Source: CAWGXG01 sp963826505
Lineage (GTDB): Bacteria; Chloroflexota; Anaerolineae; Aggregatilineales; Aggregatilineaceae
NCBI GenBank assembly: GCA_963826505.1
Contig: CAWGXG010000010.1
Span: 1-64,000, forward strand
DNA length: 64,000 nucleotides
Direction of reading: 5' to 3'
Part shown: positions 17,680-27,404 of the stretch, in pieces
Layout of the letters: each line of letters starts with the position of its first letter
Position numbering within the stretch: the stretch's first letter is position 1
Program-made: the position numbers and the translations under genes
The notes under the pieces: model-generated
Told to the model about the DNA's origin: nothing
The model's database searches: none
Seen by the model: only the letters and a program-made list of their open reading frames with translations

Positions 17680-19040
17680 GCGCCTTCTCCTCCGGTCCGA
17701 GCCACCGCCCGCCGCAGCCAGATTCCGGTCTGCCACACGCCCATCCCGGCCACAACCGCCAGCGGAATTTGGAGCGGGAGGTAGTAGCGCTGCCAGTGCA
17801 TGGGGATCGTCAGCAGCAGCATCGCCGCCGTGCCATACGCCCACACCAGCACCAGCCACGCGATTCCATCCCGCCAACGGCGCACTAACGCCACGCTGCC
17901 CACACCACAGGCCAACGCCAACAGCGCCGCCATCAGCGGCCCGGTCGGCCGTCCAGCATACCAGCGGTTTTCGTAAATTTCGATTTCGTGCGTGATAACC
18001 GGGTAGGTTCCCCAGGCGGGATCTTCGTACCACTGCGGCTTGCCGACGAAGCTTTCTTGCGCCAACGCCTTCGCTTGCGCACCCAGGTCGGAAAATCGCC
18101 CGTAGGTATCGGCCTGACCTTCGAGCAGATTGCTGCGCAGCTCGCCCACGCGCCCCGGCATGCCAATCGGATCGGTCCACCAGGCCGGGTTGAGTGCCAA
18201 AAAGACAATGGCGGCCACCGCGCCACCGCTCACCACGCGCCCCCAGTGCTCCCACACCAATAGCTGTCGCCAGGCCAACCCAGCGCGCCACAGCCCGCGC
18301 CCGATCGGCTGGAGCGCCGCGACGCTGCCCGTCAGCCCAATGGCGAGCGCCGCCGTATGCTTGCTGGCCAGGGCCAGCCCTGCCGCCGCGCCGAACGCGA
18401 TCCACACGCCCCACAAAGTGCGCCGCTGCTGCGCCGGGCGCGCCTGCATCCGTACAATCACCAGCGCGGCCAACACCGCCAGCGCCGTGAAGCCCAGGTG
18501 CGAGCCTTCCATCATGGCGCGCCGCCCATTCAGCAGGACGGCGGGGGTGGTTGCGAAAATCAGGCTGGCGGCCCAGGCCGCGACGCGTCCGCCCCCGGCC
18601 AGCCACGCGATCCCAAATACACACCAGACGCCCAGGATCGTGAACAGTACCGACGATAAACGCGCGGCGTTCAACAGCCGCTCCGATGGCAAATGGCGCG
18701 CCGCCAGATTCCATTCCCAATCCGCGCCCCAGTCCCATCCCCAGTTCAGATCGGCCTCGGTCAGCCCATCAAGATCCCAGGCCAACCCCATCGCCATTTT
18801 GCCGACCGTCCCGTTGAGAATGCGGTGTTCCTGAGCCGCCGGGTCATCGGGCGAATCGCGGTAAAAAACGGCGCTGAAATCATGCTGCTGGACCAGCAGG
18901 TGATAATCGCGGCTCATGTCGATCAGCGTCGACTCGTCGCCGTGAAACGGGACATCCTTGTAGCCCGACAGCACGTACAATGCCAGCGCGACCAGCCACA
19001 CGCCGTCTAGCAGCCAGCCTATTGCGCGCGTTTTGTTCAT
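17676..19040 (-). CDS. PMT/ArnT-like membrane glycosyltransferase
   Basis: A ~454-residue membrane protein and first gene of the four-glycosyltransferase run. The first helix (about 8-25) leads into YKDVPFHGDESTLIDMSRDY; the GDE acidic motif (D35, E36) in the first external loop is the usual catalytic site of the PMT_2 family. About nine further helices follow, with RRAMMEGSHLGFTALAVLAAL a typical inner block. ATG 19040 (MNKTRAIGWLL) is my choice because the membrane anchor begins there; ATG 19058 is also possible. A candidate TATAAT lies about 95 bases upstream. The genes of the run overlap by 1-4 bases or abut closely. Confidence 0.85.
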   Translation of the reverse strand: MNKTRAIGWLLDGVWLVALALYVLSGYKDVPFHGDESTLIDMSRDYHLLVQQHDFSAVFYRDSPDDPAAQEHRILNGTVGKMAMGLAWDLDGLTEADLNWGWDWGADWEWNLAARHLPSERLLNAARLSSVLFTILGVWCVFGIAWLAGGGRVAAWAASLIFATTPAVLLNGRRAMMEGSHLGFTALAVLAALVIVRMQARPAQQRRTLWGVWIAFGAAAGLALASKHTAALAIGLTGSVAALQPIGRGLWRAGLAWRQLLVWEHWGRVVSGGAVAAIVFLALNPAWWTDPIGMPGRVGELRSNLLEGQADTYGRFSDLGAQAKALAQESFVGKPQWYEDPAWGTYPVITHEIEIYENRWYAGRPTGPLMAALLALACGVGSVALVRRWRDGIAWLVLVWAYGTAAMLLLTIPMHWQRYYLPLQIPLAVVAGMGVWQTGIWLRRAVARTGGEGA

Positions 19041-19133
19041 CACCGCTGCGCTATGCATCCCTTCGTAACAAAGACCGGTCGCCCAACGACAGCGACCGGA
19101 CCTCACACGCCCGAATCCTGTGCTGGGCGCTCT

Positions 19134-19139
19134 ATTATA
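19134..19139 (-). promoter_or_regulatory. Candidate -10 element of the glycosyltransferase run
   Basis: A perfect TATAAT on the minus strand about 95 bases before the ATG at 19040. The hexamer at -35 spacing (TGAACG, 19157-19162) is a weak match. Confidence 0.5.
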
Positions 19140-19175
19140 CCGTTTAGGGGCGGAGCCGTTCACCCCGCGCCCGCC

Positions 19176-19673
19176 CTACGCGATCGTGACGAGCCGCTTG
19201 TTCTGTTCGACGTTGTCGCCCACTTTGACGTTGATGTGATGCACCACACCGTCACGCGGGGATTTCAGCTCGTTTTCCATCTTCATCGACTCGAGGATCA
19301 CGACCGTCTGGCCTTTCGACACCGCCTGCCCCTCTTCAACCGTCACGCGAGAGATCAGGCCGGGCATAGGCGCGCGGATCGCGACTTCGCCGCCCGTATC
19401 GCCAAACGCCATGAAAGCGCTGGCCAGCCGGCGGCTGCGCTCGTCCGTGACCTGAACTTCAAACATCTCGCCACCCATCAACACATGATAGGTTTCGTCG
19501 CGTTCTTCGACCACGGCCTCAAAGCTGCGATGGTCGAGCAGCATCGAATACAGCTCGCCCTGGCGCAGCTCGCGAAAATCGATGGCGCGATCTTCGCCAT
19601 TGACCAGGATGCGGCCATCCTCGTTGATCTCGATGTCGAACGTCTGCCCGTTGACTATCGTCTGGTACTTCAT
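19176..19673 (-). CDS. Biotin carboxyl carrier subunit of acyl-CoA carboxylase
   Basis: A 165-residue protein. The N-terminal ~90 residues form the linker/beta region seen in actinobacterial and propionyl-CoA carboxylase carriers (MKYQTIVNGQTFDIEINEDGRI). The C-terminal 70 residues are a biotinyl domain: APMPGLISRVTVEEGQAVSKG, with the biotin-accepting Lys in ESMKMENELKSP. ATG 19673 is used; the upstream in-frame codons are repeat sequence. It carries CO2 between the biotin carboxylase at 22.4-23.9 kb and the carboxyltransferase at 25.8-27.4 kb, on the same strand. Acetyl-CoA or propionyl-CoA as substrate cannot be told from the carrier. Confidence 0.92.
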   Translation of the reverse strand: MKYQTIVNGQTFDIEINEDGRILVNGEDRAIDFRELRQGELYSMLLDHRSFEAVVEERDETYHVLMGGEMFEVQVTDERSRRLASAFMAFGDTGGEVAIRAPMPGLISRVTVEEGQAVSKGQTVVILESMKMENELKSPRDGVVHHINVKVGDNVEQNKRLVTIA

Positions 19674-19718
19674 GCGCGCCGCCTTGTTTTTGCTCGTCGT
19701 AATGCTCAACAAGCACCC

Positions 19719-19755
19719 AGTTAGCCCCACCCCTCCGCGCGGGGGATAAGGGCTA
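19719..19755. repeat. GC-rich palindromic intergenic repeat (copy R3)
   Basis: TTAGCCCCACCCCTCCGCGC followed by GGGGGATAAGGGCTAA. The outer TTAGCCC/GGGCTAA arms are perfect inverted repeats, as in copy R5. Confidence 0.65.
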
Positions 19756-19825
19756 ATGTGTGCGCTCCGGCTTCACCGGGATTGAACGCGAGGGCCCAGC
19801 ACCATAACCCACGCTGGCGCCGAGT

Positions 19826-21163
19826 CTAACTCACCGCGCCGTTGCCGCGATCCAGCGTCCCGCCCAGCGCGTTGTACAGCAAGTCTTGCAGAACGTAGAC
19901 CAGGTACTGGTCAGCCGACGGATCGGTCGTCGCATTGATGAAATCGCCGTCCAGCGCCAGCTCGGCCACCAGCACGTAGCGCCCATACGCCATTTCCAGC
20001 CGGTAGAATGTCCCGTTCGGCCCGCAGCTATCAGCCGCAGGCAGCGTCTTGCTGAAGACGCGCGACGGGACATCTGCTGGATCGTCATATCCCTCAAAGG
20101 CCACCGTCTCGATCAGCTTGTCGCTGCGCGCGCTGTCCGACACGATCGCCTGCGTATCGTTGTCCGGGCCGTAATCCATCACGCGGAAGCCCACCCCCCA
20201 GATCGGCAGATCGCCCGCGTTGGTGGGGCAGGTTTCCAGCGGCAGCCAGATCGAGGCCGCGCCCAGGAAACCGTGCTCGGTCAAGAAGCCTTCCATATAG
20301 CTCGCCAGCGCATCGCCGCCCAGCGCGCGCCACACCTCGACCTCACTGGCCAGATCGGTCGTGTGGGACGTGGTGGGATCCATCACGAACTGCGCGTTCA
20401 ACTGGCTGACAACATCCTGCTCCAACAGCGTTTGGAGGTGATCAACCGAGGGCGCGCCGTCCGGCGTCGCGGCGACGGTGGTGGGATCATCCACGATCAC
20501 GACCGTGTACAGCGTCGAGCCGACATAGTCCGGTGCCTGATCGGGATCGCGCGGCGTCAACAACTCGGCGACGTCGATCCCCTGGAACACCTTGCCGAAA
20601 ATCGTGTGCGCGCCATCCAACCAGGACGTTTGCGCGTAGGTAATGAAAAACTGGCTGCCATTGGTATCCGCGCCCGCGTTGGCCATCGCCAGCAGCCCGA
20701 TCGAATCGAACACGAGCCCGTTGCTCGTCTCGTCTGCGAAGGCATACCCCGGCCCACCTGTGCCGGTCCCGGTCGGATCGCCGCCCTGGGCCATGAAGCC
20801 CGGCAGGACGCGGTGGAAACTGGTGTTGTTATAGAAACCATGCTGCGCCAAAAAGACAAAGTTATTCACCGTCAACGGCGACTCGGTTTCGTACAGATCG
20901 GCATAAATCGGCCCGGCCTCGGTACACAGTACGGCCCAGTAGTCAACTCCGTCTTGCAGCACCTGTTCGGCGCTGTCGTAACTGCGCGTAGCGGGCTCCT
21001 GAGCCTGGGGCACTGCCTCAGCGCACAGATCAGCGGGAGTCAGTGAAGTTTGGGCGGTTTGGGTGGCCCCAACCCGCACGGTTTGTGCGCTGACTCCCCG
21101 CGCTGCCGGAGCAGCGATCAGCACGATGAGGGTTGCGATAGCGAGTCGCCGTAAAGAATTCAT
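19826..21163 (-). CDS. Secreted cyclophilin-type peptidyl-prolyl isomerase with extra C-terminal domain
   Basis: A 445-residue exported protein. A signal peptide (1-27, cleavage near VSAQ) is followed by a cyclophilin domain at about 85-225: SPLTVNNFVFLAQHGFYNNTSFHRVLPGFMAQGGDPTG holds the catalytic Arg in FHRV and the FMAQGGD block. SQFFITYAQTSWLDGAHTIFGKVFQGIDV completes it. The remaining ~200 residues are a separate domain I do not recognise (VEVWRALGGDALASYMEGFL, then GRYVLVAELALDGDFI). AGGAGA precedes the ATG. It should fold or refold secreted proteins by Xaa-Pro isomerisation. It sits inside the acyl-CoA carboxylase run without an evident metabolic link. Confidence 0.9.
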   Translation of the reverse strand: MNSLRRLAIATLIVLIAAPAARGVSAQTVRVGATQTAQTSLTPADLCAEAVPQAQEPATRSYDSAEQVLQDGVDYWAVLCTEAGPIYADLYETESPLTVNNFVFLAQHGFYNNTSFHRVLPGFMAQGGDPTGTGTGGPGYAFADETSNGLVFDSIGLLAMANAGADTNGSQFFITYAQTSWLDGAHTIFGKVFQGIDVAELLTPRDPDQAPDYVGSTLYTVVIVDDPTTVAATPDGAPSVDHLQTLLEQDVVSQLNAQFVMDPTTSHTTDLASEVEVWRALGGDALASYMEGFLTEHGFLGAASIWLPLETCPTNAGDLPIWGVGFRVMDYGPDNDTQAIVSDSARSDKLIETVAFEGYDDPADVPSRVFSKTLPAADSCGPNGTFYRLEMAYGRYVLVAELALDGDFINATTDPSADQYLVYVLQDLLYNALGGTLDRGNGAVS

Positions 21164-21281
21164 TTCGTTCTCCTGATTAAGCGCCTACGAATGGTGACCC
21201 GGCACAGCGACGCGCCCGGTCGTGCCGTTATTCTACCCTACCCGGCGCGCGAAACCTATGACGACTTAGGTACGGGTGCGA

Positions 21282-22365
21282 TTAATGCGGCAGCAGGAAA
21301 AAGGCCAGCGCCACGATCAGATACACGGCCAGCAGCATCACGCCCTCGAACCAGTTGGATTCGCCGTCTTCGGCGACGAGCGCCGTTACGTAGGACGCGG
21401 CGGCCAGCGCGATGATCTCCGGCAGCGAGAAAGCGAGCACCAGCTTTTTGTCGAACAGCAGGCTGATGAAGACAAGCACGGGCGCAACGAACAGCGCGAT
21501 TTGCAAGCTGGATCCCAGCGCGATCGAAACGCTCAACTCAATGCGATTCTTGAGCGCCATCTGGACCGCGACGAGGTGTTCGGCCACATTCCCGATGATG
21601 GGCACGATGATCACGCCGACGAACAATTCACTCCACCCCAGCTTGGCGACCACCGGCTCCACCGACCCCACCAGGAATTCCGACATGATCACGATGCCGA
21701 GCGTCGACCCCGCCAGCACGCCGATTGCTAGCCGAGTGGACCAGGTCTGGACGTGACGGGCTTCTTCAACAACGGCATCATCGTCATGACTGAAGAACGA
21801 ATAAATCAGGTTAGCGATGTAGAGCGCGATCAGGATCAGCGCGATGCCTTCACTGAGCAGCAGCTCCGAGTCGAATTTCTGGTTCTCGACGAAAGTCGCG
21901 TCAAAGAACGATGGGATCGCCAGCGCCATAAAGGCCAGCACCAGCAGCGTCGCGTTCATGGAGGCGCGGCGGCGGTCGAAGGTCTGTAAGCCGTTTTTCA
22001 GACCGCCCAACACGATCGCCAAGCCCGGTGACCAGCAGCAAATTGCCCAATACCGAGCCGATGATCGAGGCGCGGACCAGCTCGACCAGCCCTTCGCGCA
22101 GCGCGAAGACCGTGATGATCAGTTCCGCCGCGTTGCCCAACGTCGCGTTGAGCAGCCCGCCGACCTGCGGACCGGTACGCGCGGCGATTTCTTCAGTGGC
22201 GGTGCCGATCAACCCGGCCAGCGGGACGATGGCCAGCGCGGAGGTGACGAAGATCGCCACGTCGCTGCCGCCCGCCAGGCGCAGCACGATCGCGACCACG
22301 CCAAACGCCAGCAGCGTATTCAGATTGAGCAGTTTCTTGGGGGAAATCGACAGCGCTTGAGTCAT
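21282..22365 (-). CDS. Ca2+/H+ antiporter (CaxA/ChaA family), one frameshift
   Basis: About 360 residues in eleven membrane helices. Both family signature halves are present: GLLNATLGNAAELIITVFALREG, holding the first acidic ion site, and GNVAEHLVAVQMALKNRIELSVSIALGSSLQIALFVAP, holding the second. The reading frame breaks at about 22015-22030, between TGLG and the expected continuation LAIVLGGLKNGLQTF, where one base is missing or extra. The ATG at 22365 (MTQALSISPKK) is preferred; in-frame upstream codons are repeat sequence. It should expel Ca2+ in exchange for protons. Confidence 0.87.
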
Positions 22366-22387
22366 AAATCGTCCGATCCTTCGCAAG

Positions 22388-22432
22388 ATGTGCCCTTTTC
22401 CGCGCGGCGGGGGAAGGGCCGGAGATAGGAGG
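22388..22432. repeat. GC-rich palindromic intergenic repeat (copy R4)
   Basis: GCCCTTTTCCGCGCGGCGGG followed by GGAAGGGC forms an inverted repeat between the antiporter and biotin carboxylase genes and resembles the shared core of the family. Confidence 0.5.
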
Positions 22433-22438
22433 CCGGTC

Positions 22439-23939
22439 TTACCGCCGTTCGGACCACTTCCAGTGGGATGCGTTGCGATTGGGCACCACACTGAATTGAA
22501 GCGCGTGCTGACGCTGCAGGTGCTCGACCAGCGTGGCGGCGATGGCGGCGGCCTCGGCGGAGTCACCGGCGGCTTCGTCATTAGTCAGCCGCATCGACTG
22601 CTCGACCCACTGCGTGTTATAGCGCCCGGCCACAAAGCTTGTCGCTATCCATCAATTTCTGGTGAAACGGCAGATTGGTCTTCAGTCCCATAATCTTGTA
22701 TTCGGACAGCGCGCGCCGCATGCGCAAGATCGCTTCGCCGCGCGTCTCACCCCAGGCGATCAGCTTGGCGAGCATCGAGTCGTAATAGGGCGTCACGTCG
22801 TAGCCCGCATAGATGCCGCTGTCCAGGCGGACGCCCGGCCCGGTCGGCGCGACATGAACCGTCACATGCCCAATCGACGGCAGGAAGTTGTTGTAAGGAT
22901 CTTCCGCGTTGATGCGGCATTCTACCGCCCAGCCGGTGAAGCTCACGCCATCGACCGGCCCCATCTTGCGCCCGCGCGCGATACGAATCTGTTCCTTGAC
23001 GAGATCGACGCCCGTCACCAACTCCGTGACGGCGTGCTCGACCTGGAGGCGCGTGTTCATCTCCAGGAAATAGTAATTGCGGTCAGGGTCCACCAGAAAT
23101 TCAATCGTCCCGGCGTTGACATAGTTGACCGCCTCCGCCGCGCGGACCGCCGCCTCGCCCATGCGCTGGCGCAGCATCTCGTCCATGAACGGGCTGGGCG
23201 ATTCTTCCACCAGCTTTTGATGGCGGCGCTGGATGCTGCATTCGCGCTCACCCATGTGGATCGTGTTGCCATGCATGTCGGCCAGAATCTGGAATTCGAT
23301 ATGGCGCGCGCCTTCGAGCAGTCTTTCCAGGTAAACCGTGCCATCGCCAAAGGCGGCTTCCGCTTCGCGGTGAGCCGCCGCCAGCGCGGATTCGAGCTGG
23401 TCCTCCTCGCGCACGACGCGCATGCCCTTGCCGCCGCCGCCTGCCGCCGCCTTGACCATCAGCGGGAAGCCAATCTTCTGAGCGGCATAACGCAGCGCCC
23501 CATCATTGAGACCCGGCTCCGTACCCGGCACGACTGGCACGCCCGCCGCCTGCATCAGCTCACGCGCGGCGAGCTTGTCGCCCATGCGCGCGATCGCGTC
23601 CGGCCCTGGTCCGATCCAGATCAGGCCCGCGTCGATCACCGCCTGCGCGAATTCGGCCCGCTCGCTGAGAAAGCCATAACCGGGGTGTACGGCGTCCGCG
23701 CCGGACCGGCGCGCCACGTCGATCATGCGGTCAATATTGAGATAACTCTCACGCGGGGCAGGCGCGCCGATGTTGTAGGCTTCGTCCGCATAACGCACAT
23801 GCAGCGCCTCGCGGTCGGCGTCCGAATAAACAGCCACGGTTTGAATGCCGCCCAGCTCGCGGCAGGCACGGATCACGCGCACGGCGATCTCTCCGCGATT
23901 GGCAACCAGGACTTTACGTATCAGGGTGGTTTCGGTCAT
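22439..23939 (-). CDS. accC: Biotin carboxylase subunit of acyl-CoA carboxylase (one frameshift)
   Basis: Uses ATP and bicarbonate to carboxylate biotin on the carrier protein. The 500-residue protein begins KVLVANRGEIAVRVIRACRELG and shows the ATP-grasp loop AAAGGGGKGMRVV, the ERDCS-type block MGERECSIQRRHQKLVEESPSP, and NTRLQVEHAVTELVTGVDLV. The frame breaks near 22634-22640: the shown frame ends DSDKLCGRAL, while one base less gives the family ending DSDKFVAGRYNTQWVE and continues to a stop at 22439. It belongs with the carrier at 19176 and the carboxyltransferase at 25811. Confidence 0.94.
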
Positions 23940-24064
23940 GGTGTCTCGTTTCCCCGCTGGGCGCGGCGGGCGCTCAGCACTCCTAAAATCACAGGTGAGT
24001 CAGATCGTCGCACCGCCCGGCGGACGCGCTCAGTGAGCGCGCTCGGCAGGCGGACCGAGGAAAT

Positions 24065-24685
24065 TTACGATTTAGCCGCGCGCGGCGTGCCTGGTGTCCA
24101 CACCTGGGCGGGCCGTTGGAGCGTGTGCCCCTGACGGATATCGCCACAGGCCGAACGCACACTGATCGCGAGCGCATCCCCGGGAACCATCGCACGCACG
24201 GCGGCGTGCGCGCCGGTCCAGGCGGCGCTCGGCGTCACCCCTTCGGGCGGAACAGCGGCCCGCAGCATGACATGGCTCAGGATGCGGTAAAAGTCCCACT
24301 GCCAGACGACCTGCACGCGGCGTTCGGCGTCATAGCCCGTCCAGGTGACGATCCGCTGGGCGGGTGGTACATCGCGCGGCTCGCGGCTGGTTAGGGTAAG
24401 GTCGAGCAGCGCCAGACGTGCCGCGCCCGACGCGTCACGCACGAAAAGCTCGATGCACAGCGTCGGCGCGGAGTTGGCGTCGGGCGCGATGCGAGGCTGC
24501 GGATAGTGCGGCACACCGCCCCGCCCGTAACACGCATAATTCGCCGTCGCTACCGTCTCCAGCACCGCCGAGGTCTGCACGATCAGCCATTCACGCGGCA
24601 CAGGGGCCGGTGCGACTGGCTCGTCTTTCGCCAGTACCCGGCCCGGCTTCCCCATCCAGACGGGACCGTGTCCAAATCGATTCAT
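24065..24685 (-). CDS. Hypothetical protein
   Basis: A 206-residue soluble protein that I do not recognise. It has no signal peptide or membrane helix. Segments such as EWLIVQTSAVLETVATANYACYG and CIELFVRDASGAARLALLDLTLTS suggest an alternating beta structure; VTWTGYDAERRVQVVWQWDFYRIL is rich in Trp. Base composition matches its neighbours. It starts 16 bases downstream of the PHP gene and lies before biotin carboxylase, so it is probably in the same transcript. Confidence 0.55.
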   Translation of the reverse strand: MNRFGHGPVWMGKPGRVLAKDEPVAPAPVPREWLIVQTSAVLETVATANYACYGRGGVPHYPQPRIAPDANSAPTLCIELFVRDASGAARLALLDLTLTSREPRDVPPAQRIVTWTGYDAERRVQVVWQWDFYRILSHVMLRAAVPPEGVTPSAAWTGAHAAVRAMVPGDALAISVRSACGDIRQGHTLQRPAQVWTPGTPRAAKS

Positions 24686-24700
24686 GCTCGGTCTTTCCCC

Positions 24701-25576
24701 TCATGCGGCCCAACGCGCCCGGCCCCGCGCGCGCAGCGCCTCGACCATCGCCTCCGTGACGGGCGCGCTGCCCATCAGCGGCAGGTCTGGCGACCAGCCG
24801 TGCTCATCCGATCCGCCGGTCACCAGCAGGCCCAACTCCGCCGCCAATCCGGTGAAGTAGGCGCGCGCGCGGTCGTCCATCGCGCGGTGAACCGCTTCAA
24901 GCCCATCCAGCCCGGCCTCGACCAATGGGGCGAGGTCGTGCGCGGACGGCCAACGTTCCTTACATCGGATATAACCCGGATGAGCCAGGATAGACACGCC
25001 TTTAGCGGAACGAATCGCGGCGATCTGCTCTTGCACGGCAAAACGGCTGAGTCGCACCGGCTCCCAACACGGGTTGAGCACCGCCCACGATTCGGTCTCC
25101 GAATGCGCGTATCCTTTGCGGATCAGCGCCTCGCGCAGGCCGCGCACGCTGGGAACCAGCGGGTTGAACGCCAGTACATCGTCCAGAGTGATTGCGATTC
25201 CCTCCGCGCACAGGCGTAAACACGCCTCGTCGAGCCGCTCGCGGATGTCGTCGAGGGCGGCCTGCTCGCGCGCCTGGAACGCGTCATCGTCCAGATCGAC
25301 GTAATACCCCAGCACGTCCACGTCGGCGCGTGCTTCCGGCCCGCATACGGAGTCCCAGCGCGCGGTGAATTCAATAGCCGGGATGAATTCCAGCCCCAGT
25401 TCTGCCGCCAACGGCTGCGCGACCCGCGCGCCGCGCGCGTTATCATGGTCGGTGATGGCGATGGTCTGCAAGCCGATCTGCGCAGCGTGCCGCAGCAGCG
25501 CTTCCGGCGTGGCGGACCCGTCGGAATAGGTGCTGTGCATGTGCAGCTCGCAGCGACAGCCTGCGTCAGCGCTCAT
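24701..25576 (-). CDS. PHP domain metal-dependent phosphoesterase
   Basis: A 291-residue protein of the PHP family, like the RNase AM/TrpH-type 3',5'-nucleotide phosphatases. Metal motifs are clear: CELHMHSTYSDGSATPEALL (HxHxxxSDG), AITDHDN, EFTAR for the conserved Glu, LAHPGY and SDEHG. The ATG at 25576 overlaps the end of the upstream 72-residue gene by 11 bases, indicating coupling; a longer in-frame start only reads through that gene. Likely activity is phosphate removal from nucleotides or 5'-3' trimming of short RNA. Confidence 0.9.
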   Translation of the reverse strand: MSADAGCRCELHMHSTYSDGSATPEALLRHAAQIGLQTIAITDHDNARGARVAQPLAAELGLEFIPAIEFTARWDSVCGPEARADVDVLGYYVDLDDDAFQAREQAALDDIRERLDEACLRLCAEGIAITLDDVLAFNPLVPSVRGLREALIRKGYAHSETESWAVLNPCWEPVRLSRFAVQEQIAAIRSAKGVSILAHPGYIRCKERWPSAHDLAPLVEAGLDGLEAVHRAMDDRARAYFTGLAAELGLLVTGGSDEHGWSPDLPLMGSAPVTEAMVEALRARGRARWAA

Positions 25577-25784
25577 CAGGGCTGTTCTCATCTGCCTGCG
25601 CGGGGACTTCGTCCAGGCGGTGATGCAGCAGCGAATCGATCCCCACGCCAACGGCTAACCCGGCGGTCATCCCCACCGGGATCAGGCCCGCCGCCCAGCC
25701 GATTGCCGCGCCAGTCAGCAGCCCGGCCAACATCAGCCAGCCGGTCGGCCAGCGCAAGCGCGTGTCGTGCTCGTGTGGGTCCAT
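25566..25784 (-). CDS. Small membrane protein, glycine-zipper-like
   Basis: A 72-residue protein: a charged start (MDPHEHDTRLRWPTG), then two hydrophobic Gly/Ala-rich segments (WLMLAGLLTGAAIGWAAGLIPVGMTAGLAVGVGI) and an acidic end. GGAGAG before the ATG supports it. Function unknown. It overlaps the PHP gene and follows the carboxyltransferase gene by 26 bases. Confidence 0.6.
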   Translation of the reverse strand: MDPHEHDTRLRWPTGWLMLAGLLTGAAIGWAAGLIPVGMTAGLAVGVGIDSLLHHRLDEVPAQADENSPDER

Positions 25785-25810
25785 CGTCTCTCCGGGCTGT
25801 ACCCAACCCG

Positions 25811-27368
25811 CTACAGCGGAACGTTGCCGTGCTTTTTGGGCGGGTTGCTGTCGCGCTTGTTTTGCAGCATGCCTAGCGCGTTGATCAGGCGCGGGCGCGT
25901 CTCCGATGGCAGGATCACATCATCGACGTAACCGCGCGCCGCCGCCACGTATGGGTTGGCAAACCGTTCGCGATAGTCCTGCACCAACTCCGCCTTGCGC
26001 GCCACCGGGTCTTCGGCCTCGGCGATTTCGCGCCGGAAGATGATATTTACCGCGCCATCCGGCCCCATGACGGCCAGCTCCGCCGTCGGCCAGGCCAGAT
26101 TGAGATCGCTGCGAATGTGCTTGCTGTTCATGACGCAGTAGGCCCCGCCGTAGGCTTTGCGCGTCACAACCGTAATTTTGGGCACGGTCGCTTCGCAGTA
26201 GGCGTACAGCAGTTTCGCCCCGGAGCGGATGATCCCGCCGTGTTCCTGATCCATGCCGGGCATGAAGCCGGGCACGTCCTCGAAGGTAATGATCGGGATG
26301 TTGAAGGCGTCACAGAAGCGGATAAAGCGCGCGGCCTTCTCGCTGGCTTTGATGTCCAGCACGCCCGCCAGATAGAGCGGCTGGTTAGCGACGATGCCCA
26401 CGCTGTAACCGCCCAACCGGGCGAACCCGACCACGATATTCTGCGCGTAATGCTCGTGAATCTCGAAGAAACGTCCCTCGTCCGCCAGCAGCTTGATCAC
26501 GTCTTTGATGTCGTAGGGCTTGCTGGGATCATCGGGGACGATGTTGTTCAGTTCGTCTTCGGTGCGCAGCGGATCGTCGCGCGTGGTCTCGAACGGCGGG
26601 TCTTCCATGTTATTCTGCGGCATATAGCCCAGAATCTCGCGGATCAAAAAGAGCGCGTCTTCCTCGCTGTTGGCCGCCACATGACTCACGCCGCTGAGCG
26701 TGTTGTGCGTCATGGCGCCGCCCAACTCTTCGAAGGTCACGTCTTCGTGCGTCACAGCGCGGACCACGTCCGGCCCGGTGACGAACATATAGGACGTGTC
26801 TTTGACCATGAAGATGAAATCGGTCAGGGCCGGGCTGTAGACCGCCCCACCCGCGCACGGCCCCATGATCACGCTGAGCTGCGGCACGACGCCGCTCGCC
26901 AGCGTATTTTTGCAGGAAGATGTCCGCGTAACCGCCCAGGCTGACGACACCCTCTTGAATGCGCGCGCCGCCGGAATCATTCAGACCGATGATCGGCGCG
27001 CCGTTCTTCATCGCCATATCCATGATCTTGCAGATTTTCTCGGCGTGGACTTCGCTCAACGAGCCGCCCATCACAGTGAAATCCTGGGCGTAGACGTACA
27101 CCAGCCGCCCGTTGATCGTGCCCCAGCCCGTGATCACACTGTCCCCGAGAAACTGCTTATCGGGCTCGCTCATGCCAAAATTGCGCTCGCGCTGCACGAC
27201 GAACGCGTCAATCTCGCGAAAACTGCCGGGGTCGAGCATCAGGTCGAGCCGCTCGCGCGCCGCCAACTTGCCAGACTTGTGCTGCCTGGCGACACGGTCC
27301 GCGCCGCCGCCTGCTGCGCTTTTCAGGCGCATCTGATTCAGTTCGTCAATTCTGGAGGTTTTGGTCAT
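25811..27368 (-). CDS. Acyl-CoA carboxylase carboxyltransferase subunit (PccB-like), one frameshift
   Basis: Transfers carboxyl from biotin to acetyl- or propionyl-CoA. The ~518-residue protein covers both crotonase-like halves in one chain, as in PccB. The N-half shows SGKLAARERLDLMLDPGSF and IIGLNDSGGARIQEGV; the C-half shows YLAGVLDIKASEKAARFIRFCDAFNIPIITFEDVPGFMPG and RKAYGGAYCVMNSKH. The frame breaks at the TTTTT run 26907-26911: removing one base restores YADIFLQNTLASGVVPQLS. It starts the seven-gene minus-strand run that also holds the biotin carboxylase and carrier. Confidence 0.94.
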
Positions 27369-27404
27369 AACGCCTGTACTCCACGGTAGTGAACCTGCCC
27401 GATA

